Shown in pieces: positions 1-8,118 of a stretch of DNA of 64,000 nt; the stretch's first letter is position 1; each line of letters opens with the position of its first letter. The position numbers and the translations under genes are program-made. Under the pieces are notes generated by a model. That model saw only the letters and a program-made list of their open reading frames with translations. It ran no database searches and was not told the DNA's origin. The DNA comes from Symsagittifera roscoffensis. Its lineage: Eukaryota; Xenacoelomorpha; Acoela; Convolutidae. The DNA is taken from positions 60,877,548 through 60,941,547 of the forward strand of contig NC_087064.1 of assembly GCF_963678635.1 (NCBI RefSeq), given 5' to 3'.

Positions 1-2391
1 AAATCCCATCTCCGCTTCGAGCCCAACCTTCCAACTCTTGATGTGTTTCTGGGTCACTTGCAACACTCCGGGCCATGACTCCACGCTCAACGCAGTCACC
101 AAAAGGTGTTCTGACTCTAGCCTCTCCGGTGACTGGAGACTACACATTCTCGAGAAGAATCCCAGAGCTGTTGCTAGGTTCACGGTGGTACTCGCGTAAC
201 ACTCAGCCACTATCTGTTTCTCACTTTTCTCCCTATCGGTTATATCTTCAAACCAGGTGACTAGGTCTTCTTTCTGGAAAGACTGTATCCTGACGCACGA
301 TCGTCCATCACAGGTGTGCTCGCCATTCCCACACGTCGAGTCAAGACAACTGCCCGGCTCCATCTTCTTTACCGACCCTGTTCCGCTCGTCATCTCACTT
401 GACTCCTTCATCTGAGGCAGGATCAGTCTATGTACTATACTCAAGGTCGCTAAATCTTCATCCTCTGTCGGCGCCAATCTCACTCGCTCAGTAACTTCCT
501 CGATCAGGCTCGCATGGGGATGTGGAAACAAAGAGGGCCTGAACAACTTCCACACCACTCCTAGATTCGTGGTCAACGTGCCGTTCCCTTTACCGATTCT
601 TAGTTCTACTATTTTACTTGAGCGTGGCACACTTATCACTTCCGGTGTTCTCTCGAGAATCAAACCCAGACTTGGTCTCCCTCTTTCCACGGGGTCTATC
701 TCCATTATCCTTTCTGTCCAGAACTTCAGCAGCTCCGCCACCTCATAGTTTCTATGGGCACCTCCAGCTTCTAAGTCTAGGAAAGGGTTGTATGCCATCC
801 CCATCACTCCAGACACATACTGATACTCTCCCTTCTTGTTGGGTTTCGAGTACTCTCCTGGAGGAGCCAGGTTACTCTGGACGTCGTGTTTCTCCTCGAA
901 CTTCTTGTTGTAGAATCTCCGTATCTCATCTAACTTCCTGTGGCTCTCCAGAGATTGCCTAGAACCATCTTCTTTTTCTATCCCGGTACTCTGGTACACA
1001 TTCAAGATTACTGTGGAGACTCTCCTCTCCAGCGTCTTGCTTCCAATCGCTCTCTGGTGACATGCTAGGATGGTACTGTCAGTCATCATCGACATCGTCC
1101 ATCTCAAGAAGCAGGTAGCCTCCTTCCTCCTTGCCAGGCTCAAGCCTGAGTTGTCCCTAGCAACATGCTGCATCAGCATTCGATATACCTCTAGGTTCTT
1201 GCCTCCCAACTTCAACTTGTCGTACGAAGTTAGTGTCTCTAACTCTATTCCCAACAGGCTCCACGCAAACATCAGTTGCCCTGCGGTCCTAATAAAGGGA
1301 TTCGCCATCAACGGCGATGCCGATGATGATGTTCTCATCGCGTCTTCAAAATGATCCTTTAACAAGATCTGCCAAGTTCTCTTCAGCTGGCTCCCCAATT
1401 CTAATTTATTGATTCCAGCCTTCTGCTGGGTAGCCCAGTTGCGTCGTTTGCGTGACACTCCACTGTCGAGCTTCTTCAGGCAGTCTTCCAATTCCTGCAA
1501 TGTTTCCAGGGCTACCCACCACGGTCGGGCGGTGTTCCTCGTTTTATTTTTCTCAAGAGGATCGCTAGTCACTTGCTTCCCGGTAGCCTGGTGTTCATTT
1601 GAGACCCATTCATTACCGACGTCCACTTCCCAGGTCTGCCCGCTCGTTGAACCTCGCTTCATTTTTATCCTCTGAGATTTGAAGTCTACTTCCGTTGCTG
1701 AACTGGCGGGGATCTCCATCTCCTTTTCTACATCGAGCAGTTTCCTCGGCTCGTAGCTACTCTTGTAGGCTGCTGTCTTCCATCGTGCCAGAACCATGGG
1801 GGCCGTCTCTCTCAAGTTCTTCTCCGAGACCACATCTGCCGAAGGACTTCCCAATCCCTCCACGTCTCTCTTCCTCTTGCGAGACCTCACGTCTCTACTC
1901 GGGGGCGTTGTCGTTATCATCACTGATTCGACCTCCTTGTCTCCCCCCAACCCTTCCAATTCTTGCCTCCCCCCTGCTCGAGCCTTAAGGATATTAGTAC
2001 TTTTAATTATATTACTAGTTCCGACCTTATCCCCCCTTACATGTTCAATTATTTTATCGTCAGTTTTTTGTTTCGGAGTAGAGCTGTCTTTACATTTGTC
2101 ATCTCTGGTCTTTCGTGGTGCCTTCCTCAACTCGACCATCTTGCTCAGCAGCTCTTCTCTAGCTTTCTCCTCCAGACCTGTCCCCACCAGGATAGGTTCT
2201 CCGAACTTCACCACCGTGTCCCACAGCTCCTCCTTGAAATCGTCCAATGTGGTGTCGTCGTCCACTTCTCGATTAAAATCGCTCAAGAATTTTCGCCAAG
2301 CATCCGCATCCAGGGTACCTAGGAAGGCATCCCTGTTTCCCTCGAAGGTGTTTTTCTCCCTTCTGTCCGCACTCAAGAAGATAATTCCCAT
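1..2391 (-). CDS. Accessory ORF D of the giant retroelement, runs off the left edge (unknown function)
   Basis: Reading the minus strand from the ATG at 2391-2389 I find no stop down to base 1: 797 codons, still open at the edge. The frame is closed upstream by TGA at 2416-2414. It starts 11 bases after the stop of the 167-codon ORF, in the +1 frame relative to it. The product is hydrophilic. The first 100 residues are acidic and basic and look helical. A basic stretch (SRKRKR near residue 170) could be a nuclear signal. Residues 330 to 640 are better conserved in character, with W, C and aromatic positions and no low complexity. Near residue 715 there is a short cysteine cluster (C-x3-C-x6-C-x4-C). 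I recognise no family. Orientation, codon use and the frequent CTTGAG hexamer match the gag-pol part. Confidence is high that it is coding and low for any role. Confidence 0.75.
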   Translation of the reverse strand, partial: MGIIFLSADRREKNTFEGNRDAFLGTLDADAWRKFLSDFNREVDDDTTLDDFKEELWDTVVKFGEPILVGTGLEEKAREELLSKMVELRKAPRKTRDDKCKDSSTPKQKTDDKIIEHVRGDKVGTSNIIKSTNILKARAGGRQELEGLGGDKEVESVMITTTPPSRDVRSRKRKRDVEGLGSPSADVVSEKNLRETAPMVLARWKTAAYKSSYEPRKLLDVEKEMEIPASSATEVDFKSQRIKMKRGSTSGQTWEVDVGNEWVSNEHQATGKQVTSDPLEKNKTRNTARPWWVALETLQELEDCLKKLDSGVSRKRRNWATQQKAGINKLELGSQLKRTWQILLKDHFEDAMRTSSSASPLMANPFIRTAGQLMFAWSLLGIELETLTSYDKLKLGGKNLEVYRMLMQHVARDNSGLSLARRKEATCFLRWTMSMMTDSTILACHQRAIGSKTLERRVSTVILNVYQSTGIEKEDGSRQSLESHRKLDEIRRFYNKKFEEKHDVQSNLAPPGEYSKPNKKGEYQYVSGVMGMAYNPFLDLEAGGAHRNYEVAELLKFWTERIMEIDPVERGRPSLGLILERTPEVISVPRSSKIVELRIGKGNGTLTTNLGVVWKLFRPSLFPHPHASLIEEVTERVRLAPTEDEDLATLSIVHRLILPQMKESSEMTSGTGSVKKMEPGSCLDSTCGNGEHTCDGRSCVRIQSFQKEDLVTWFEDITDREKSEKQIVAECYASTTVNLATALGFFSRMCSLQSPERLESEHLLVTALSVESWPGVLQVTQKHIKSWKVGLEAEMGF

Positions 2392-2401
2392 GTTGGGATT
2401 C

Positions 2402-2905
2402 TCACTCCAGATCTTTCAACAGCTCTTGCGTGGTGAACTCTTCCTCTGATGGCTTCGGCTCCGGGGTATTTCCCACCTCCATATCCTCTCCTGCCTCGCT
2501 GAGAGTCTCATCCATGCTCTCCTCCCCTGATTCTGCTTCTCTTCTCTCAAGAATCCTTCTGAATCGATCCTCTACGGGACCACTCCTTTTATCCCCAGGG
2601 GTATCCACTGATAGGGGTGCTGGCGTAGCTGGACCCGTTTCTTTGTATTCTGTCAGGGCCACGTGCAATGGGCCTGCTGCATCCAGCTTTTTTCCTCCCT
2701 GATCCCTTTCCACCTGCTCTAGTCCGTAAGGTTCCCGGTATCTCCTTGTGGCAAACAGCACCTCGTCTGCTTTCAGTGCGATATGCCCTTCATTCACTAT
2801 CATCCTGCCATCGTCCCACACTGGCAACTGGTTCTCTAGACCTGCCCGCTCAAGTATTCTCAAGGCATCTCGCACCTCGAATTTCGGGGGCATCGACCCT
2901 CTCAT
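2402..2905 (-). CDS. Accessory ORF C, 167 codons, acidic tail
   Basis: ATG at 2905, TGA at 2404-2402. The product has a compact N-terminal half (about 80 residues, motif RDALRILERAGLENQLPVW) and an acidic, E/S/P-rich C-terminal half. It lies in the same frame as the 522-codon ORF before it. Only the TGA at 2995-2993 separates them, and the codons between that TGA and this ATG are all open. It may therefore be the C-terminal part of the preceding protein, cut by one stop, rather than an independent protein. I see no known domain. Confidence 0.55.
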   Translation of the reverse strand: MRGSMPPKFEVRDALRILERAGLENQLPVWDDGRMIVNEGHIALKADEVLFATRRYREPYGLEQVERDQGGKKLDAAGPLHVALTEYKETGPATPAPLSVDTPGDKRSGPVEDRFRRILERREAESGEESMDETLSEAGEDMEVGNTPEPKPSEEEFTTQELLKDLE

Positions 2906-2992
2906 TTTCTTGGCTTGAGTTGTCCATGAATATATCTTCGCATCGCTGGTGTGAAAATAAATCGCTGCAGTGTAGCCGATGAAGAGAGGATC

Positions 2993-4795
2993 TCAGCCGT
3001 CGATGAACTCCTTCTGCTGTTCTTCGGTTGCCGCTCTTGCGAAAAGGGATGAGACCACCAGGGAGCTGTTCATCCCCAGGGTCATTCTCCTTACTGTCGG
3101 GAATTCGGGAATGCTTGCTGGCAGGACTTCCTTCTCCAATATCGCTTCTAACTCCCTCTTCACCAGCTCGAAGCTCTTCTTCCATGCGGGAATTCTCAAT
3201 ATCTCTTGCCCACTTGCTGTCAGGGGGTTTAGGTTCCAGAACTTGGGATAAGTTTCGATAGGGCCTTCGCGCTTGCCTCCCATCCTGCACTGCAGTTGTC
3301 CTCGAAAACTGTATGCTACCAACTCCGGATCCTTCACCTTTCCGAAGAGCACCGTGTTGCTCATCTGTGCCCTTAGCACCTCCTGTTGACACCAATTAAG
3401 TGCCGTTCCATCTAGTATGCTTATGAGGCTCACGTGGGTCACTGAGTGTCGATAAGCTTCCACCAGAGGATCTGGAAACGCGAACGTGACTGCCGGTCCA
3501 TAGATACAGGTTACGACTTCCTTTAGCCCCCGGATCATCCCCATGGGGTCTGATCTCATGGCCAGGCATAGATCCGTCAATAGAGGCATGCCCCCATTCA
3601 CTTTCTTCCACTCTTCTCTTGTCTTCGGGCTCTTTTCTTCTCCAGTTAGGTGCCGGTTCTGCATCAGTAAGTACTGTACCAGCAGCGTCTTTAGCCCGGC
3701 AGCACACTTATACGAGTAGGTGTCAATGCTCGAGTGTGCTCTCCCCATCGACAGAGGCTCTCCGTATTTCATCAGTCGGTGGAATGACTCCAGTTCCCCG
3801 TGGGTTAGAAGCACCAATGTCAAGTATCCGTCTATCCGGAGGGTGTCCACGCCCCTACTGAACATGTACGCTGGGCCCATATTAAACAGGTACCTTGGGT
3901 AAACCAAGTACAGTGCCAGCAACAGACTGATGGGCATATTCAACATTTCCTGTATGAAGTCTTTAAAGATGGTATCTTTCGCGCTATACACTCCGGCCAG
4001 GAACTCCTTTCCCCAACAAGGACTCAAGAACTCAAGAATTTCGTAATCCCTCCTCGTCCTCAGCTCACCCCTTGCGTGCTCCCTCCAGTATCCTCCAATC
4101 GTGACTTCGTTGGCTGCCGTGACGAACCTGCCAACCGTCATTTCCTTCTTTTCAGCCACTCCCAGCTGCTCCGCAAGAAAATCCCAGATCTGCTTCACCA
4201 GAGGCGGAGCATCTTCTCTTGTCTTCTCCGTGGCGTTCTCCAGCCTTGGTGTCAGGAAGGGCCACCTGCGTCCCTCTTGTGTCAGTCGATACACCATCGA
4301 CTCCAGCTGCTTCTCTGATGCGGCCACGTTCTTCCTCTCGTTGCTCGGCCCTCTAGATTTACTGGTGGAGCTTGTGATAGTCAACTCCATACTTCGAAAC
4401 CACAGACTGGCCGTCAGGTGAGTCACTACTGGATGATCATCCCCTATAACCGGACTGAGCTTGAGTTGCCTAGCGAAGTTTGATATCTCCAGCAAGAGGA
4501 CCTCGTCCAATACAATGAGGATATCTGCCAACTCGTGAAAGCCCCTCAACGCGTGGGACACATCCGCCCACGCCGCCGCAAGCTATGACCTGCGAAGTCT
4601 CAAGTTTGTAGGTTCTAGTTCCCGATTGGGAGCTGCCATCAAAATACGCCATCCATTCCCTTCTGCTATCAAGATCAAGATTGCATACATAAATTGTAGA
4701 GCGGGAGGCATGCTCGCGTAGCCGGGGGACGTCGTGAACGCCACTTTCTTCTTGGAGCCAAATCGTGAGGCAACGTTCTCTTGTACTTCATTCAT
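2993..4795 (-). CDS. Accessory ORF B2: 522-codon unknown protein with an in-frame TAG near its start
   Basis: The frame opens with ATG at 4795, meets TAG at 4585-4583, then stays open to TGA at 2995-2993 (522 codons if counted from the GTG at 4561). The 70-codon part before the TAG continues the second SGNH-like region. It has hydrophobic strands (a run near FMYAILILIAEGNGWRILM) typical of an alpha/beta core. After the TAG comes a segment with GDDHPVVTH that could hold the terminal Asp and His of such a fold. The remaining 400 residues, rich in aromatic and leucine positions (for example YLVYPRYLFNMGPAYMFSRG), match no family I recognise. The region overlaps the preceding ORF by four bases in the -1 frame. 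Confidence 0.55.
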
Positions 4796-5256
4796 GGCTG
4801 CAAATAATGGCTTCCCAGAATGGCTTCCCAGATCTTCTTCGGCGTAGTTTCATCACCCTTGAGCTGCTCAAGAAACCCCGTCGCATGCAAGTGATCGTTC
4901 ATCCCTGCAAACAGCAGCAGCTCAGGCTCGCAAGGCATCTCCGACTTTATTGCCACCACCAGGGTTAACATCTGGTTCAGCTCCGCTCCCGGCAATGAGT
5001 ATACAAGAGTTTCCGGCCAAAACTATTTGGGAGACGTTCCCTCAAAGTCCGATCCCGCTACGATGACCACCCTCGCTGCGGCTGGGTCCGCCCTGTCATA
5101 AACAGCTAAGGTCTTGGCCAGCTGCGTATTCCCACAGGGTTTACCGTATCTGGGATCGTTGGCCAGTTTCGTGCCTTCATACGCGGCGTCTGGTAATTCC
5201 ATCTCCCTGGGATCCATCAGCTTGTCCACCACCCTCAACTGTGCTGGAGTGGCCAC
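4792..5256 (-). CDS. Accessory ORF B1: broken second SGNH-like region
   Basis: This frame overlaps the end of the SGNH ORF in the -1 frame. It is open upstream to a TAG near 5310; the first usable start is a GTG at 5256. It has an in-frame TAG at 5025-5023 and closes at TGA 4794-4792. Before the TAG is the strand-like VVIVAGSDFEGTS, which could be a degenerate block I. After it is LLLFAGMNDHLHATGF, whose G-x-N-D matches block III of SGNH hydrolases. No catalytic Ser in a GDS motif is visible, so activity is doubtful. The pieces could be a decayed copy, sequencing indels, or one protein made by recoding. Confidence 0.5.
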
Positions 5257-7544
5257 CCTAATCCTGGCTCCACTACGAATCTCGGACTCCCCAATGACTT
5301 GAGAGGTCTATAGTTAATGGGTCCCATCACCGATCTTGTGGGAATCCCAGTCAGATCCGCCGTCTCTGCTATCTTTGCTCTCGAGAAGTGTGTCTCGTGA
5401 GCCTTCAGCCAGTCCACACACTGGAGTCTGCCTAAGTCCTCGTGCGACACCTGCTCAAGACCCAAAGCTTTCGCTAACTCTAGCCTGCACTCGAGGTCCT
5501 CCAGGTCCAGCTCCTTGACCTTCTCCTCATATTTCAACCTCTTGGTCTCCACTGGTTTCTCCTGCTTCTTCTTCTCCGCCACCACCACCGAGGATATTAT
5601 CGATCCCTGGGGCGTTGATGACGTTGCCTCATCAGCCTCCATGGGCGCAGCGCCCGGCAACTTGGTTCGGCTATCCCTCGAACTGTCTCTAGAATCAGCC
5701 GTCGCCCCCAAGCGGCTGGACAAAGCTCTCGAGTTGAAGAAAGGTGGATTTGGGGGTGGTCCGAACGTGACCTGTGCCGTCTCTAGTAACTCTGTCTCCA
5801 ACGCGTTTATGTGCCTTTGGAAGACGTCATTCAACCACTCCACCCCTCTGGGCCTATCAAAATGAATCCCATCAGTAGATGCGTCGTCAGGGAAAGCAGA
5901 TAGCTCCATTTGCTCGGCCACGTCCAACAACCCAACGGGGAGGACGCTCTTTTTGTGTATCAGCCTGATTATTTCATTCAGGTTACGCACCTTCGTGTTC
6001 ATCTCCATTGCATGTTGATCCGCTTTCATGTTGTAAGGGACGGTGCACACCGTAAGAACGGCCGGATCCATTTGAATTCGCAATTCCTCGAGAATGCAGC
6101 TCATCTTGTCGTGCAGCCTCATCACCTTCCTTGCTTCCCCTCTAGACACGTCATTCGTCCCGATCATCAGTGTCACCGTATATACTCTTGCCATACCTAG
6201 CATCTCAAGTGTCGCCAACATCTGCGGCGTCGCGGCTCCAGCGAAACTCAAGATTCCCGTTTGCCAATGGGACTGGATCCGGGTCAATACCCGCAGCAAG
6301 CTGTCCCCTATGATCAAGTGGACCGCTCCTTCGGGCAAACGTGGCTGCGTGAAGTATTCCACCCAAGCCGCGTTATGGAAGCAATCTCTCCTGTCCATCT
6401 GCGCCGTGCTCCAGTCCATTCGATTGTGCCTATGGTATTCACCTTCCGTATTCTTTTTGTAACTCGAGATTATCACACTCCTGACAGGTTGTTCCCCCCA
6501 CGTCGATGGCAGGTCCACTCTTGCTGGACTCTCGCGATTCCTTAGTTGTAGTCGCTCGTGCAATTCTTTCAGTCGTGACGAGCTACCACTCACCTGACTA
6601 CTAGCCGGGGTCGAACTTGGCGTATATCCAGGCAGCGCGACGTCCATCAACGAGCGTATTGCTTGTGTCTCTAGACCACGCAGGGAGGACGCTGATTCAG
6701 ACGGTATCCGCACCTCCAGCCCTTCGTTCATATGTTCTTGAGCAGCACGATCGAGGTTGAATCGTCCCTTCGACCTAGGAGCCTCATCCACCTCCATGCG
6801 TGACTCTGGCCTTGAGCCGGTCACCACCCGCTCTTTGGGCCTAGCCCCCTTCTGCATGTCGAGCTCGCGCTGTCGTTGTTGAATCCTTACAAGCTCTGAC
6901 TTCAGCTGCTCGCAATTGGCGGCATTCTCCCGCACCCTTTCTGCCTGTAGCTGTTCAGCTCTCATCATGTCCAGTTCCCTCCGCGCTTGATCCATCTCAA
7001 CTTTTGCCTGGTCTCTCTCGAGCACCGCTTGATCCCGGTCGAGGTTCGCCTTGTTTCTCTCCCGCTGAGTCCTCTCAAGCTCTCTCTTCATGATGCTGAC
7101 GTCCGGATATGCTTCCCCCGTCTGCTGTGCTCGAGACATCAATGGTGTCTTGCTCGTGCTCTGGCCCGTGGATCTGGCTGATGGTCTGGCCGGTAGTGGG
7201 AATTCCCCTGCTCCATACTCAGTGTTATTACTCAAGCCAGGGTTCCTTGCCAAATCGAACCCCCTTATTGCTCCATCCACGTTCCAAGACAGCCACCTGG
7301 TTTGCTCTTGGTTAGATATCCCATCGGTGGTGTAGCCCACCATCAAAACTGCTTCTGTCGCAGATTCCCGACACTCGCCCTCATCCTCCAACTGGAGGAT
7401 GGCGTTCAACATCACTGCCATTCTCTCATCCACTTGAGTATAATCCAGGTCCCTTAGACGTCTGTATAATTCGTCAAGTGTGGGTTTTTTCAAAGCCGTT
7501 GGCATGGACTTCCAGAATCGATCTGCCATTTCCGTAATTTCCAA
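5235..7544 (-). CDS. Accessory ORF A: coiled coil plus SGNH/GDSL hydrolase domain
   Basis: Open from TTG 7544; the first ATG is at 7529 (residue 6). Stop TGA at 5237-5235; about 764 residues from the ATG. Residues 1-100 form a helical N-terminal region. Residues 150-235 are a long, charged coiled coil (heptads of E, R, K and L). Residues 405-580 are a complete SGNH hydrolase: block I IIGDSLLRVL (Ser415), a Gly in FAGAAT (about 436), block III GTND (Asn464), block V DGIHF (Asp558, His561). The family comprises esterases and lipases; a comparable esterase domain is known in ORF1 of CR1-type LINEs. Here the domain lies downstream of a Ty3/gypsy pol on the same strand, which is unusual. All four catalytic-block residues are present, so an active esterase is plausible; the substrate is unknown. 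Confidence 0.8.
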   Translation of the reverse strand: MEITEMADRFWKSMPTALKKPTLDELYRRLRDLDYTQVDERMAVMLNAILQLEDEGECRESATEAVLMVGYTTDGISNQEQTRWLSWNVDGAIRGFDLARNPGLSNNTEYGAGEFPLPARPSARSTGQSTSKTPLMSRAQQTGEAYPDVSIMKRELERTQRERNKANLDRDQAVLERDQAKVEMDQARRELDMMRAEQLQAERVRENAANCEQLKSELVRIQQRQRELDMQKGARPKERVVTGSRPESRMEVDEAPRSKGRFNLDRAAQEHMNEGLEVRIPSESASSLRGLETQAIRSLMDVALPGYTPSSTPASSQVSGSSSRLKELHERLQLRNRESPARVDLPSTWGEQPVRSVIISSYKKNTEGEYHRHNRMDWSTAQMDRRDCFHNAAWVEYFTQPRLPEGAVHLIIGDSLLRVLTRIQSHWQTGILSFAGAATPQMLATLEMLGMARVYTVTLMIGTNDVSRGEARKVMRLHDKMSCILEELRIQMDPAVLTVCTVPYNMKADQHAMEMNTKVRNLNEIIRLIHKKSVLPVGLLDVAEQMELSAFPDDASTDGIHFDRPRGVEWLNDVFQRHINALETELLETAQVTFGPPPNPPFFNSRALSSRLGATADSRDSSRDSRTKLPGAAPMEADEATSSTPQGSIISSVVVAEKKKQEKPVETKRLKYEEKVKELDLEDLECRLELAKALGLEQVSHEDLGRLQCVDWLKAHETHFSRAKIAETADLTGIPTRSVMGPINYRPLKSLGSPRFVVEPGLGWPLQHS

Positions 7545-7564
7545 ATGATCTTGAGTATTGAGTT

Positions 7565-7624
7565 CTACCTGAGCAACTTGAGTACTACCTGAGCAACTTG
7601 AGTATTACCTGAGCAACTTGAGTA
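7565..7624. repeat. Three tandem copies of a 20-bp unit containing CTTGAG
   Basis: Three near-identical 20-bp units (CTACCTGAGCAACTTGAGTA and one-base variants) stand in the gap between the accessory ORF A and the pol stop. Each holds one CTTGAG, the hexamer enriched throughout the element. Confidence 0.85.
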
Positions 7625-7989
7625 TTACTTCTTGAGGTGTCGTTCAACTTGTGTTCTCTTTCTTCAATTGAGTACAGTTGAGTAGTCAATTTGACTTTAC
7701 CAAATCAATCTGAAAATAACACTCCATTTTTAGACTAGCAGGTGGTGTTCCTAACCTAAAACCCCCTTTACTATTATAGTTAAAACCCTTTCCTTTCCGT
7801 CCTATTTAAGACAGTTCAATTGGAAATTTTCTAAAAACATGCAGATTCATTTTATGTTTTAGCACCATCAATCATTTAAAATGTTAATTGTCATGCCAAT
7901 CACCTCTAAAATTCTCCACCTGTTTTGTACCCCCACACCTAACTCGAGATTCTTCCCTCATGCCCAACTCAAGACCCCGCGTACCTGAC
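7625..7989. other. Non-coding spacer between pol and accessory ORFs
   Basis: No ORF of note. AT-rich with short pyrimidine tracts. A polypurine tract or an internal promoter for the accessory ORFs could lie here, but I cannot point to one. I compared it by eye with the leader right of 16784 and found no shared LTR-like sequence. Confidence 0.4.
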
Positions 7990-8118
7990 TCAGGCGATGC
8001 TCAAGTAGTATTTCTTGTGAAGATGCACCATTATCTCAGTTTCTGCGAAGACCACGTGTAGGATAGCGTACAATTCCCTTGGGCTCAATTTCCCCCTGTT
8101 TGGGTCATACACCGTCAT
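7990..8118 (-). CDS. Out-of-frame C-terminal part of the macro-like domain
   Basis: A short frame, +1 relative to pol, starts with ATG at 8118 and ends with TGA at 7992-7990 (42 codons). Its sequence (YDPNRGKLSPRELYAIL, then a helix and a strand, VVFAETEIMVHLH) resembles the last helix and strand of TARG1/OARD1-type macro domains. The pol frame stops at 8107-8105 just where this part of the fold should continue. The usual CGLD motif of active hydrolases is not visible. It is either the result of a one-base change or is reached by frameshifting. Confidence 0.5.
   Translation of the reverse strand: MTVYDPNRGKLSPRELYAILHVVFAETEIMVHLHKKYYLSIA

Noticed and set aside
618-2449. Plus-strand open frames at 618-962, 1070-1354, 1409-1988 and 1796-2449
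   Set aside because: They are antisense to the long open minus-strand frame (2391-1), which has better codon structure and the same orientation as gag-pol.
2850-3395. Minus-strand 181-codon frame overlapping the 522-codon ORF
   Set aside because: Low-complexity polar product in another frame of the 522-codon ORF; a shadow.
7550-8104. 3' LTR directly after pol
   Set aside because: No block of this region matches the leader at 16.8-20.5 kb, and coding continues on the same strand beyond it.
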